A stretch of 64,000 nucleotides of DNA from Cupriavidus alkaliphilus (GTDB lineage Bacteria; Pseudomonadota; Gammaproteobacteria; Burkholderiales; Burkholderiaceae), in assembly GCF_900094595.1 (NCBI RefSeq), contig NZ_FMAD01000011.1, forward strand, positions 62,001-126,000. The letters run 5' to 3'. The notes under the pieces were generated by a model. That model saw only the letters and a list, made by a program, of their open reading frames with translations. It was not told the origin of the DNA and did no database searches. The position numbers and the translations under genes were made by a program. Of this stretch, positions 9,561-28,160 are shown in pieces. Numbering within the stretch: position 1 is the stretch's first letter; each line of letters begins with the position of its first letter.

Positions 9561-11614
9561 CGCGCGCGTGCCGCGGCGGGCTCGCACACGGTGGCCACGC
9601 ACGAGCGTTGCGGCAGCAGCCCGGCCGACAGGGCCGCGGCCGCACCGGCGCTGCTCTCATGCAGCGCGGTGCTGCGGTCGTGGCACGGCCGCGTGCACGG
9701 CACGGCTTGGTCGCCCAGGTTGAGCCACAGGCTCAGCTCCACGCCGTCCATCAGCCGCCAGCGCGCGCACAGCGCCGCCGGCCCCAGCACGTCGACGCCG
9801 GCGCTCTGGCAGCCGGCCAGCCGGTGCAGCAGTTCGCGCCGCCGTACGGCGAGCAGTTCGCGGTAGTACGGCGTCCAGTCGCCGTCATCGTCCAGGCGCG
9901 GGCGCGAGGCTTCGAACGTGGCGGGGTCATTGGGATCGGGAATGGCCGCCGCGCGGGCGTCGTCGCTGAACGCGGCGGTCGCGGCGAACTCGCGCCGGCG
10001 CCCGTCGCGCACGGCCCGGGCCAGCTCGGGCGGATGGCTGGTGAAATACAGGAACGGCTGCGCGCTGCCGGTTTCCTCGCCCATGAACACCAGCGGCACC
10101 TGCGGGCACAGCAGCTGCAAGGCGATTGCCGCGCGCAGCGCGTCGCGCCCGGCCAGTTGCGCCAGCCGTTCGCCGAGTGCGCGGTTGCCGGTCTGGTCGT
10201 GGTTTTGCAGGAAGCAGACAAAGGCCGTCGGCGGCAGGTGCGCGCTGGGCTGGCCGCGCCGCACCCCATCCGCCGCCGCGGGCAGCGCGGCCGAGCGGAA
10301 CGCCGAGCGTTCGCCCTGGTAGGCAAAGCCTTCGCCCAGCACGCGCGCGAGGTGGCGCAGCGCCGGCACCCCGCGCCCGGCGGCGGCGCTGTCGCCATTG
10401 CCGCTGTCGCCCGGGTCCGGCGCCGTGCTGTAGTCGCGGTAGTAGCCATCGTCCTCGCCGGTCAGCAGCACGTGCAGCGCGTGGTGCGCGTCGTCGTTCC
10501 ACTGCGCGTCGTAGCCCGCGGCCAGCAGCGCGGCATCGTTGTTGTCGTTCTCGAGCACGAGGTGGACATGGCGGCGGGGGCCATCGCCATCGGCCAGCGC
10601 GGCGCGCAGTTCGCCCGGCAGCGCCGCCAGCCAGCCTTCATCCTCGATGGCATGCACGGCGTCCAGGCGCAGGCCGTCGAAGCGGAACTGTTCTAGCCAG
10701 TAGCGCGCGTTCTCGGTAAAGAATCGCCGCACCTGCGGCCGGCGGAAATCGATGGCCGGTCCCCAGGGGGTCTGGCGGTCCGTACGGAAAAAGGCGCTGG
10801 CATAGCGGTGCAGGTAGTTGCCCTCGGGACCGAAGTGGTTGTAGACCACGTCCAGCAGCACCATCATACCTAGCTGGTGGGCGCGATCGACCAGTGCGCG
10901 CAGTTCGTCGGGCGTGCCGTAGCCGGACTCTGGCGCAAACGGCAGCACGCCGTCATAGCCCCAGTTGCGCGTGCCGGGAAACTCGGCGACCGGCATCAGC
11001 TCGACCGCGGTAAAGCCCAGCGCCGCCAGCCGCGGCAGTTGCCGCGCGGCGCCCGCGTAGCCGCCGCACAGGCCCACGTGCATTTCATAGACGATGGCTT
11101 CGGGCCAGGGGCGGCCGCGCCAGTCGGGGCAGGTCCACGCAAACGCGCCGGCGGCGTCCGGTGCCGGCACGATGCTGGGGCCGTGGACATCGTCGGCCTG
11201 CCAGCGCGAGGCGGGGTCCGGCACGGTGGTGCCGTCGTCGAGCCGGAACCAGTAGCGCGCGCCCGCGCAGCCCGGCACGATCGCCTCGAACCAGCCGTTG
11301 GGGCCGCAAGCCATCGGCACCGGGCCGAGCCCGGCGATCTCCACGCGCACCGCCTGGCCGTGCTCGGCGGCGTCGGGCGCCCACAGCCGGAAGCGTACCC
11401 GCCCGTCCGGCAGCCAGGCCGGCCCGAACAGGTAGTCCTGGGTGGGTTCGTCGTGGGCGCTGAAGGCGGAGGCCGAAGGCGCTGCAAAGCAGTCGAACGG
11501 CCCCAGCGGCGGCACCGCAGAGCGGGTGCCGGGGGCGAGCAGAAAGGGGTCGGCGTTCAAATTCGGCTCCTGCTTTCTGGGGGGAATAGGATCCTTGCGC
11601 AATGCGAACTCCAT
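9557..11614 (-). CDS. treZ: Maltooligosyl trehalose trehalohydrolase TreZ
   Basis: About 685 residues. It hydrolyses maltooligosyl trehalose to free trehalose and a shortened maltodextrin. An N-terminal beta-sandwich (VRFRLWAPDA) precedes the GH13 barrel: LDVVYNHFGPEGNYL, LRLDAVHAIEDEG (nucleophile D318), VLENDNND (acid/base E355), FLQNHDQTGNR (catalytic Asp). Start is uncertain: the frame stays open upstream into glgP, the ATG at 11614 has no clear ribosome site, and ATG 11632 is an alternative. Family proteins are nearer 600 residues. The 137-nt gap to glgP may hold a separate promoter. The stop overlaps the treY start. Confidence 0.92.
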   Translation of the reverse strand: MEFALRKDPIPPRKQEPNLNADPFLLAPGTRSAVPPLGPFDCFAAPSASAFSAHDEPTQDYLFGPAWLPDGRVRFRLWAPDAAEHGQAVRVEIAGLGPVPMACGPNGWFEAIVPGCAGARYWFRLDDGTTVPDPASRWQADDVHGPSIVPAPDAAGAFAWTCPDWRGRPWPEAIVYEMHVGLCGGYAGAARQLPRLAALGFTAVELMPVAEFPGTRNWGYDGVLPFAPESGYGTPDELRALVDRAHQLGMMVLLDVVYNHFGPEGNYLHRYASAFFRTDRQTPWGPAIDFRRPQVRRFFTENARYWLEQFRFDGLRLDAVHAIEDEGWLAALPGELRAALADGDGPRRHVHLVLENDNNDAALLAAGYDAQWNDDAHHALHVLLTGEDDGYYRDYSTAPDPGDSGNGDSAAAGRGVPALRHLARVLGEGFAYQGERSAFRSAALPAAADGVRRGQPSAHLPPTAFVCFLQNHDQTGNRALGERLAQLAGRDALRAAIALQLLCPQVPLVFMGEETGSAQPFLYFTSHPPELARAVRDGRRREFAATAAFSDDARAAAIPDPNDPATFEASRPRLDDDGDWTPYYRELLAVRRRELLHRLAGCQSAGVDVLGPAALCARWRLMDGVELSLWLNLGDQAVPCTRPCHDRSTALHESSAGAAAALSAGLLPQRSCVATVCEPAAARAR

Positions 11615-11693
11615 GCCAGCAGAACGGCGCATTCGCGGCGCCACCGGCAAGCCCGCAGCGCAGCGCGGCGCGGGCTTTGTTACCTGTGGCATT

Positions 11694-11704
11694 GTAGAAA
11701 CTAC
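11694..11704. promoter_or_regulatory. GYANYTTYTRC motif, copy B
   Basis: GTAGAAACTAC on the plus strand (GTAGTTTCTAC on the minus), a perfect 4-bp inverted repeat with a 3-nt centre, in the glgP-treZ gap 79 nt before the treZ start. It differs by one base from copy A. Confidence 0.35.
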
Positions 11705-11751
11705 GCTGCGCCTTGCGCCCATGCCATCAACGCAAGCAACCGTTGCGCGCC

Positions 11752-14295
<2,544 letters not shown>

Positions 14296-14415
14296 GGCGG
14301 GGCTCCTGCGCATGGGAGTGGGTCAAGCTTAGCGGATCGCACGGCGGTTGCACGATCGATGCGGACGGCGGTTTCGGACACAGCACATTGGTGCGGGCGG
14401 TGGGGCCTGTAGCCC

Positions 14416-16658
14416 TCATGGCTGCGTTGGCGGATGGCGTGCGCCGGGGCGGATGCCACGCCATGCGTCGGCGCGCGCGCGCAGCGCCGGGGTGCCGAAC
14501 CACGCACGCACCTCGGTATCGAGCCGGCGCTGCCAGTTGGGGTGGCCACTGGTGGTGCCGGGCAGGTTGGGCTGCTCGGCCAGGCCCAGCAGGTCTTCCA
14601 CCGGCAGCAGCCGCATCGCGGTGCGTGCCGTGCCCAGCCAGGCCAGCACTGCGTCCAGCGGCGCGCGTTCCGGCGCGGGGACGGCGCCGCTGCATAGCCC
14701 GGCTTCGCACAAGGCCTGCCAGAGCGCCCCGCGCTCGCGCGCGCGGCCGTCCTGCGCCTGCGCCAGGGTTTCGCCGGGCGCCAGCAGCCGCAGCCGGTCG
14801 CGCCACGCCAGGTCCTGGCCGGCCCACCAGCCGGCGACGGTGGGCAGGTCATGCGTGGTGGTGGTGGCGACGGCATCCGCGGGCCAGTCTTGCGGTGGCA
14901 GGAAGGCCGCTGCCCCGGCTTCCTGGTCAGCCAGGTCGGCGGCATCTTCGGTTGCCTCATCCCGAGCCTCGTCCTGCGCGCGCGCCTCGCGCTGGAACCA
15001 CAGCACGTCGATGCCCAGCACGCCGCGCGCCGACAGCGCCTCATTCAGCTCCGGCGGCACCGTGCCGAGGTTCTCGCCGATGACGATGGCGCGATGCCGC
15101 CACGACTCGAGCGCCACCAGCCGCAGCAAGTCCTGCAGCGGATAGCGCAGGTAAGCGCCGTCGCTGGCGGGCGCGCCGGCCGGCACCAGCCACATGCGCG
15201 CCAGGCCCAGCACGTGGTCGATGCGCAGTCCGCCGGCGTGGCACAGGTTGGCGCGCAGCATCTCCAGGAACGCCGCGTAGCCGTGCCGGCGCAGGCCGCG
15301 CGGCGAGAACACCGCCACGCCCCAGTCCTGCCCGAGCGGGTTGTACAGGTCCGGCGGCGCGCCGGCATGGAAGCCGGCCAGCGTTTCGGCCTGGCGTGTC
15401 CAGGCCTGGCTGCCGCCGGGGTCGGCGCCGACGGCAAGATCACGGATGATGCCGATGGCCATGCCGGCGTCCCGCGCCGCGCGCTGCGCCCGCGCCAGGC
15501 CATCGTCGGCCAGCCATTGCAGGAAGGCGTGGAAGGCGACGTCGTCGGCGTGAGCCTGCGCAAAGGCGGCCACCGCGGCATCGGCCGGGGAGCGCAGCGT
15601 GACCGGCCAGCAGCGCCAGTCCGGCGCGGCGTGCTGGTTGTTGCCGTTGGCGCTGTCGCCGAGCCGTCGGGCCTGGATGGCCTCATAGCACGCGTGTGCA
15701 TGCAGCGCCGTGCCGCCGCGCGCGCGGAACGCGGCATAGTCGTCCAGCGCCGCGCGCGGCAGCAGGGACTCGCGGCGCTGCCACAGCCAGCGCACGATGG
15801 CGTAGCGCAGCGGCGCCAGCGCGATCCAGTCGATCTCGCCGCGGGCGTCGAGCGCCTGCAGCGTGTCGGCCGCGCCCAGGCCGGCGATGGCGGCATCCAC
15901 CGCGGCCTGGCCGAACACCGTGGCAGGGTCGGCATAGAGCGGGTTCAGGAACAGCCGGCTGGATGGCGCATACGGGCTGTAGCGCTCGGGCAGCGCGGCG
16001 AAGGGCGCATGCAGCGGGTTGATGGCCATGGCGTCCGCGCCGGCGCGCGCGGCGCTGGCGCAACCTTCGGCCAGCGCGGTCAGGTCGCCCATGCCGCAGG
16101 CCGCGCCGCGCCGCAGGCTGTAGAGCTGCACCGCCAGGCCCCACGGCGGCGTGCGCGCGCCTTCGCCCTCCTTGCCCCGGCCGGCATGCCGCAGCGCGTC
16201 GGCAACGCCGTAGCAGCGCCGCGGCGCCACCGCCAGCGTGGCATGGGCATTGCCGAGGTCCAGCCGGTGGTAGCCGCAGACATCGATGGCGGGCAACTGC
16301 ATCAGCGCGGCATCGGCACCCGCGCCGCGCACCGCGGTGCCGGCGATGATCGCGCCGTCTTCCAGCGTCACCCGGTAGGCGCGCTGCGGCACGGTATGCG
16401 GCCACGGTACCGCGACCGGCAGGCCGCGTTCCGCCGTCAGCAGCGGCGGCAGCGCATGGGCCGCGTCGTCGGCGGCCAGCCACGCGTGCGAGGCGGCGCA
16501 CTGGCCAGGACTGCCGCAGGGCAGGCCCAGACCTTCCAGCACGCGCCGCAGGGCCGCGTCGCCGACCTCGCGCGGCTGGTCCCAGGCATCGGTCCAGTGC
16601 GGCTGCAGGCCGGCGCGCAGCGCCAGCGCGTGCAGCGGCGAGGTTGCGCCTGCGCGGC

Positions 16659-16662
<4 letters not shown>
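14416..16662 (-). CDS. malQ: 4-alpha-glucanotransferase (amylomaltase)
   Basis: 748 residues. It transfers maltodextrin segments between chains, recycling short products of debranching and phosphorolysis. GH77 motifs: WGLAVQLYSLR near residue 180, GLRIDHVLGLARMW with nucleophile D482, VIGENLGTVP with acid/base E530, and TTTHDLPTVAGWW with the third acid. Length is near the usual 690-750. The start is GTG at 16662: it overlaps the glgX stop (GTGA) and has GGAGG 7 nt upstream. The open frame continues far upstream through glgX, but that part is out-of-frame shadow. Confidence 0.94.
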
Positions 16663-18850
<2,188 letters not shown>

Positions 18851-18854
<4 letters not shown>

Positions 18855-21141
18855 GTCGCGGCGCCTTCGCTGCCGTCACCCTGGTCGAAGCGCAGCACCA
18901 GCGTGGCCAGCGGCGGCAGCGTCAGCGCCAGCGAAGCCGGCTGGCCGTGCGAAGGCACCTCGACCGCCATCACGGCGCCGCCGTTGCCGACGTTGCTTCC
19001 GCCGTAGGCGGCGGCATCGGTATTCAGGCATTCCCGCCATGCGCCGGCAAAAGGCACGCCGACACGGTAGCCCTGGCGCGGCACCGGCGTCATGTTGACC
19101 ACCGCCAGCACCACCTCGGGGCTGTCCGCCCCCGCGCGGCGCAGCCACGCGAACACGCTGTTGTGGTTGTCGTCGCCGACTACCCACTGGAAGCCTTCGG
19201 GGCTGTGGTCCAGCGCATGCAGCGCGGGCAGCTCGCGGTAGAGCCGGTTCAGGTCGCGCACCAGCGTGTGCATGCCGCGGTGCATGGGTTGGTCCAGCAG
19301 CGGCCAGTCGAGCTCGGCATCGTGGTTCCATTCCTGCCACTGCGCCAGCTCGCCGCCCATGAACAGCAGCTTCTTGCCGGGATGCGCCCACATGAAGCCG
19401 TAATAGGCGCGCAGGCCGGCAAAGCGCTGCCAGTCGTCGCCCGGCGCCTTGCCGAGCATCGAGCCCTTGCCGTGCACCACCTCGTCGTGCGACAGCGGCA
19501 GCACGAAGGCTTCGGACCAGGCGTAGACCAGGCCGAAGGTCATGTTCTGGTGGTGCCAGGCGCGGTGGACCGGCTCATGGGCCAGGTAGTGCAGGGTGTC
19601 GTGCATCCAGCCCATATTCCATTTGAAGTCGAAGCCGAGCCCGCCGCTGGCCACGCTGGCGGTCACGCCGGGCCACGCGGTCGACTCTTCGGCGATGGTC
19701 AGCGCGCCCGGGCAGCGTTCATGGACCACCGCGTTGAGTTCGCGCAGGAAGTCCACCGCTTCGAGGTTCTCGCGGCCACCGAAGCGGTTCGGCACCCATT
19801 GGCCGGGCTGGCGACTGTAGTCGCGGTAGAGCATCGAAGCCACCGCGTCGACGCGCAGGCCGTCGGCGTGGAAGTGCTCGAGCCAGTGCAGCGCGCCGGC
19901 CAGCAGGAAGCCGCGCACTTCGTTGCGGCCCAGGTTGTAGATAAGCGTGTTCCAGTCCTGGTGGAAGCCTTCGCGCGGATCCTGGTGCTCGTACAGCGCG
20001 GTGCCGTCGAACTGCGCCAGCCCGTGCGGATCGGTGGGGAAGTGCGCCGGCACCCAGTCCAGGATCACGCCGATGCCGGCCTGGTGGCAGCGGTCGATGA
20101 AGGCGGCAAAGGCCTGCGGCGGTCCCAGCCGCGCGGTGGGGGCATACAGCGACAGCGGCTGGTAGCCCCACGAGCCGCCGAACGGGTGCTCGGTGATGGG
20201 CAGCAGCTCGATATGGGTGAAGCCCAGTTCCTGCACGTAGGGCACCAGCCGGTCGGCCAGGAGGTTCCAGCCGTGCTGCGCGTCGTTGGCCGCGCGCAGC
20301 CACGACAGCACGTGGACCTCGTAGACCGACATCGGCGTGCGGTACGGGTCGCGCTGCTGGCGGCGCGCCATCCAGTCGTCATCGTGCCAGGTGAACGGAG
20401 GCGCGCCCTGGCCGGGACCGGTCACGACCGAGGCGGTGGCGGGCGGCGGCTCGGCGGCCAGCGCCAGCGGGTCGGCCTTGTCGGGCAGTTCGGTGCCGTG
20501 CGGGTCGAGCAGGTCGTACTTGTAGCGGCTGCCCGGCTGCGCCCCCAGCGCGGCGGGGACGAACAACTCCCAGATGCCGCTGGGATGGCGCAGCCGCATC
20601 GGATGCCGCGCCGGGTGCCAGCCGTTGAAGTCGGCGATCACCGAGACCCGCCGCGCATTCGGTGCCCACACCGCGAAGCGCACGCCGTCGATGCCGTCCA
20701 CGCGCTGGCATTGCGCGCCCAGGCAGGCGCTCAGCTCGAAGTGCCGGCCCTCGGCGATCAGGTGCAGGTCCAGTTCGCCCAGCAGCAGGCCGAAGGCGTA
20801 GGGGTCGGCGCTGCACTGCTCGGTGCCGTCGGACCATTGCACGCGCAGGCGGTAAGCCGCGGCGCCGGTGCCGGTGCCGCGCGGCAGGCGCGCGGCGAAC
20901 ACGCCGCCGCCATGCAGGCGCTCCATCTCCGCCAGCGGCGCGCCGCCGGCATCGGCCAGCTGCACCGACGCCGCCCCGGGCAGGCAGGCGCGCACCAGCG
21001 TGGCGTCGCCATCCGGATGCGGTCCCAGCACGCCGAACGGATCGGGATGGCGGCCGCCCAGCAGGGCGTCGAGTTCATGGCCCGGCAGCAGTCCGGCCTG
21101 CTTGCCGGTGCGCGGGTCGCCGCCGGCGCTGGCGGGGGGGC

Positions 21142-21145
<4 letters not shown>
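18851..21145 (-). CDS. glgB: 1,4-alpha-glucan branching enzyme
   Basis: 764 residues. It makes the alpha-1,6 branches of the glucan produced by GlgE. Two N-terminal sandwich regions ([13 protein letters not shown] near residue 150) precede the barrel: [32 protein letters not shown] (nucleophile D433), [12 protein letters not shown] (acid/base E486) and [15 protein letters not shown]. The 53-residue spacing of D433 and E486 equals that of E. coli GlgB (D405/E458). The ATG at 21145 overlaps the treS stop and has GGAG 7 nt upstream. No ADP-glucose genes (glgA, glgC) are in the window, which points to the maltose 1-phosphate route. Confidence 0.96.
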
Positions 21146-24495
<3,350 letters not shown>

Positions 24496-24516
24496 CCGTG
24501 TCTCCACGTATGCCTG

Positions 24517-27500
24517 TCAGGCGCCGTGCGGGTCGGTCGAGACCGGCGCAGCAGGTGGGCGGGGGGCGGGACGTTCCAGCGGCTGCACATGCCAGACCGC
24601 GAACGGCAGCTGCGCGGGGTCGAGCCGGATGCGCTGGTGCTTGCCGCGCAGCTCGAAGCGCTGGCCGCGCATCAGGTCCTGCACCGCCAGGCCGGCCTGG
24701 TCGGGCAGGCCCCATTCCCACAGCGGGATTTCGATATCGGCATCGTGCGCGGTGCGCGGATCGAGGTTGATCGCCACCAGCAGCACGTCGTCGCCGAACA
24801 GGTAGTCGGTGCCAGGCACGAAGCGCGCGAACCACAGCACCGCGTCGCTGCCGGCCTGGTAGAAGCGCAGCCCCAGGTGGTTCTGCAGCGCGGGGTGCCC
24901 GGCACGGATCTCGTTGAGCCGCGAGATCTCGGCAACGATATTTCCGGGCTGCTGCCAGTCGCGCACGCGCAGCTGGTATTTCTCGGAGTCCAGGTACTCC
25001 TCGCGCACCTTGCCGTCGAGCACGAACGGCGCGCTCTCGCACAGCTCGAAGCCGCTGTACATGCCCCACAGCCCGGACAGCAGCGTCGCCAGCGCCGCGC
25101 GGATCAGGAATGCGGGGCGGCCGCCGTGATGCAGGAAGTAGGGGTTGATGTCGGGGGTATTGACGAAGAAGTGCGGCCGGAAGAAATCGCGCAGCGGGCT
25201 CTGCGTCAGCTCGGTCAGGTACTCGGTCAGCTCCCACTTGGCGTTGCGCCAGGTGAAGTAGGTGTACGACTGGCTGAAGCCCAGCTTGGCCAGGCGCGCC
25301 ATCATCTTGGGCCGGGTAAACGCCTCGGCCAGGAAGATGGTGTCGGGGTGGCGCGCGCGCACGTCGGCGATCATCCATTCCCAGAACGGCAGCGGCTTGG
25401 TGTGCGGGTTGTCGACGCGGAAGATGCGGATGCCGTGGTCGGCCCAGAACATCACCACGTCGCGCAGCGCCTGCCACAGCGCGGCACCGGCCGGCGGCGC
25501 GGCGTAGAAATCGACGTTGACGATGTCCTCGTATTTCTTCGGCGGGTTCTCGGCGTAGCGCAGCGAGCCGTCGGGCCGGTGCGCGAACCACTCCGGATGG
25601 TGCTTCAGCCACGGATGGTCGGGCGAGCACTGGATCGCGAAGTCCAGCGCCAGTTCCAGGCCGTTGGCCGCGGCGGCGTCGATCAGGCGGCTGAAGTCCT
25701 CGAACGTCCCCAGCTCGGGATGCAGCGCATCGTGGCCGCCTTCGTCGCCGCCGATGGCATAGGGGCTGCCCGGGTCGCCCGGCTCGCTGCGCAGGCTGTT
25801 GTTGCGGCCCTTGCGATGGGTGCGGCCGATCGGGTGGATCGGCGGGAAGTACAGCACGTCGAAGCCCATCGCGCGGATCGCGGGCAGGCGCGCGATGACG
25901 TCGTCGAAGGTGCCATGGCGCTGCGCGTCGTTGCTTTGCGAGCGCGGAAACAGCTCATACCAGCTGGCGTAGCGCGCGGCCAGCCGGTCGGCCTCGACCG
26001 GCATCGCGACCGGATGGCGCGACGCGAACGGGCGTCCGGCCGGGGTCTGCATCACGGCCTGCATGGCCGCGGCGGTGCGCTCGGACAGCAGCAGCTGCAG
26101 GCGGCGTTCGTCATCGCCGGCGGCGGCGGTCAGCTCATCGACGATGGCGGACAGTTCGCTGTCGATGGCGGTCTTCTGGCTGTCCTTCCTGCCGGACTTT
26201 TTGCCGTTGCCCGCCTTGCCGTTGCCCGCTTTTCCATTTCCCGCCGGCCGCAGCAGCGCATCGGCCACCAGCCGCGCGCCTTCCTCGGTCTCGAGCGCGA
26301 CGTTGAGTCCCGCCGCGCGCTTCTTGCCGATCTCGTCGAGCCAGCTGGCGTAGGTGTCGCGCCAGGCCTCGACCGTGAATTCATGCCGGCCCAGCGCCAC
26401 CAGCGGGAAGCTGCCTTCCCAGCGGTCGTTGATGCCGGGCTGCATCGGCGTCTCGCGCCAGTCGCTTTCGCCCGGCGCGCGCCACAGCACCGCCGCGGCC
26501 AGCTTGTCGTGGCCATCCATCCAGATATCGGCGCTGACGGCGACGCGCTCGCCCACCACGCGGCGCACGGCGAAGCGGCCGGCGTCGCAGGCGGGCTCGA
26601 CCTGTTCGATGGCGATGCGCGGCGCCTCCATGGCGGCCACCACGCTGCCCAAGCCGGTGACCGCCAGGGTTTCGTGGCCGTGCGGCGCGGTCGCGTCGGG
26701 CCGCGGCATGCCGGGCCGGGTCAGCGGCACCGGCGGCACTTCATACAGGCGGATATCGGCCGGCGCCAGCGTGATGCTGGACAGCGCATCGAGCCGGCTG
26801 GTGCCGTCGAGGGTGCCGCCCGGGCCGCCCGCGGCCGGCTCCAGGCGGGCGCTGGCATGCGGCATGGCGCTGAGCACGCGGTCGGCGCCGAGGCTGGCCG
26901 GCTCCATCGGATCGGGATTGAGCACCACCGCCAGCGCGGGACCGGCATCGGGCACGGCCGGATCCTCGCGGCGCGGCGCGGCATCGGTCCCGTTGCCATG
27001 GCCGTTGGGGGCGGGCAGGCGCGCCAGCACGGTCAGCGGCGCGTCGGGGCCGCTCAGCAGGCGCACCGCCAGCGCCGGCGCGGGGTCGCGCGCGGCCAGC
27101 CAGGTATTGGCCTCGAGCACTTCATGGGTGATGTCGTAGGGCACGCCGTCGTGCGCGTGGCCGTCCGGCGCCAGCGGATCGCGCGCCTGCGCGCCGCCGG
27201 TCTCGAAACCCGCCGGCACCAGGATGCCGTCGCCGATCGCCGCGGCGGTCCACAGCGCGCGCCGCGCGCTGAGCGCGTCATGGCGCGCCGGCGCCAGCGC
27301 CGGCGCCGCGAGCACCCGGCCGAGGCGGCGCAGCCGCGCCATTTCCTCGGTCAGCCAGGCGCTGCGGTAGTCCCACCACGGCAGCGAGCAGAAGGCGCCG
27401 TCGAAGCCGGCGGGCGCCAGCTCGTCGAGCTGTGCCGGCGTCAGCCCCGGGGTCCACGCGAGGAAGCGCGGCGTGCCGCGCGCCGTTTCCGGCACCGCAT

Positions 27501-27960
27501 CGCCGCGCAAGGTTGCCAGCAGGGCGGCCCAGGACTCACCGGGCACGCGTGCCGGCGCGCGGCAGCAGAAGCCGGCGGCGCCGGCGGCCCACGCCAGGCG
27601 CAGCCGCGCCGCCCACCATTGCACCAGCGCCTCGGCAATCTGGCGGTCATGCCAGCGCAGGCGCGTGCCGGGGATGTGGTTGTCAGTCTCATGCGGCGCG
27701 AAGGCGGGCGCCGCGGTGTCGATCCAGGCGGCATCGGGAAGGTCGTCGGTCCCGGCGGCGCCATCCGCCATATAGCGGTCCAGTGAAATATCGAGCAGGG
27801 GGGCCAGTCCATGCCGGGCGCACGCCGCGAGCGTGTCGTCCTCAGGCAGGTGCGGCCAGCCGCCGATCAATACGTGGTCGAACCCCAGTGCCGCCACGCG
27901 CTGCAGCGCATGTTGATCGGCTTCGGGCGTTCCGGTCAGGTCGATCTGGCAGATCCGCAC
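24517..27960 (-). CDS. glgE: Maltosyltransferase GlgE with long N-terminal extension
   Basis: 1147 residues. It extends alpha-1,4-glucan with maltose from maltose 1-phosphate. The catalytic part begins near residue 440: an N-terminal sandwich, then LYFPPIHPIGRTHRKG, LALDFAIQCSPDHPW, IRIFRVDNPHTKP (nucleophile D850) and TIFLAEAFTRPKMM (acid/base Glu). Ordinary GlgE is about 660-700 residues with its nucleophile near 394, so about 440-455 residues are extra. The extension starts like a TIM-barrel strand (VRICQIDLTG) but shows no clear GH13 catalytic triad. A GNGKAGNGKAGNGK repeat and a coiled-coil-like stretch sit near residue 580. The start is GTG at 27960, with GGGAGG 4-5 nt upstream. First gene of the cluster. 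Confidence 0.93.
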   Translation of the reverse strand: MRICQIDLTGTPEADQHALQRVAALGFDHVLIGGWPHLPEDDTLAACARHGLAPLLDISLDRYMADGAAGTDDLPDAAWIDTAAPAFAPHETDNHIPGTRLRWHDRQIAEALVQWWAARLRLAWAAGAAGFCCRAPARVPGESWAALLATLRGDAVPETARGTPRFLAWTPGLTPAQLDELAPAGFDGAFCSLPWWDYRSAWLTEEMARLRRLGRVLAAPALAPARHDALSARRALWTAAAIGDGILVPAGFETGGAQARDPLAPDGHAHDGVPYDITHEVLEANTWLAARDPAPALAVRLLSGPDAPLTVLARLPAPNGHGNGTDAAPRREDPAVPDAGPALAVVLNPDPMEPASLGADRVLSAMPHASARLEPAAGGPGGTLDGTSRLDALSSITLAPADIRLYEVPPVPLTRPGMPRPDATAPHGHETLAVTGLGSVVAAMEAPRIAIEQVEPACDAGRFAVRRVVGERVAVSADIWMDGHDKLAAAVLWRAPGESDWRETPMQPGINDRWEGSFPLVALGRHEFTVEAWRDTYASWLDEIGKKRAAGLNVALETEEGARLVADALLRPAGNGKAGNGKAGNGKKSGRKDSQKTAIDSELSAIVDELTAAAGDDERRLQLLLSERTAAAMQAVMQTPAGRPFASRHPVAMPVEADRLAARYASWYELFPRSQSNDAQRHGTFDDVIARLPAIRAMGFDVLYFPPIHPIGRTHRKGRNNSLRSEPGDPGSPYAIGGDEGGHDALHPELGTFEDFSRLIDAAAANGLELALDFAIQCSPDHPWLKHHPEWFAHRPDGSLRYAENPPKKYEDIVNVDFYAAPPAGAALWQALRDVVMFWADHGIRIFRVDNPHTKPLPFWEWMIADVRARHPDTIFLAEAFTRPKMMARLAKLGFSQSYTYFTWRNAKWELTEYLTELTQSPLRDFFRPHFFVNTPDINPYFLHHGGRPAFLIRAALATLLSGLWGMYSGFELCESAPFVLDGKVREEYLDSEKYQLRVRDWQQPGNIVAEISRLNEIRAGHPALQNHLGLRFYQAGSDAVLWFARFVPGTDYLFGDDVLLVAINLDPRTAHDADIEIPLWEWGLPDQAGLAVQDLMRGQRFELRGKHQRIRLDPAQLPFAVWHVQPLERPAPRPPAAPVSTDPHGA

Positions 27961-27994
27961 ATGTCCTCCCGGTGTTTCGCTCCGGCGGAGCAAC

Positions 27995-28032
27995 AAAAAA
28001 CCCGGAGCGGCGCCTTGCGGCCAGCCGCCGGG
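27995..28032 (-). terminator. Terminator-like hairpin in the glgE leader
   Basis: Read on the minus strand, CCCGGCGGC, a 12-nt loop and GCCGCTCCGGG can pair over 9 bp with a 2-nt bulge, followed at once by TTTTTTG. That is the form of an intrinsic terminator, yet no minus-strand gene lies upstream. It sits 35-72 nt before the glgE start, so it is more likely a leader attenuator than a gene-end terminator. Confidence 0.5.
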
Positions 28033-28149
28033 ATGGCTCAGCCATGCGAAGTGCGTGCCAGCGCGCCCGCGCGCGGCGACGGGCCCGTTCACCGAGGCAC
28101 CGCAAGGGCGTGCGGCGCCGCGGCGCATGTGCCGATTCGGCAACGGCTT

Positions 28150-28160
28150 GTAAAAAGTAC
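28150..28160. promoter_or_regulatory. GYANYTTYTRC motif, copy C
   Basis: GTAAAAAGTAC on the plus strand (GTACTTTTTAC on the minus), 189 nt before the glgE start and 138 nt before the membrane-protein gene on the other side. Confidence 0.35.
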
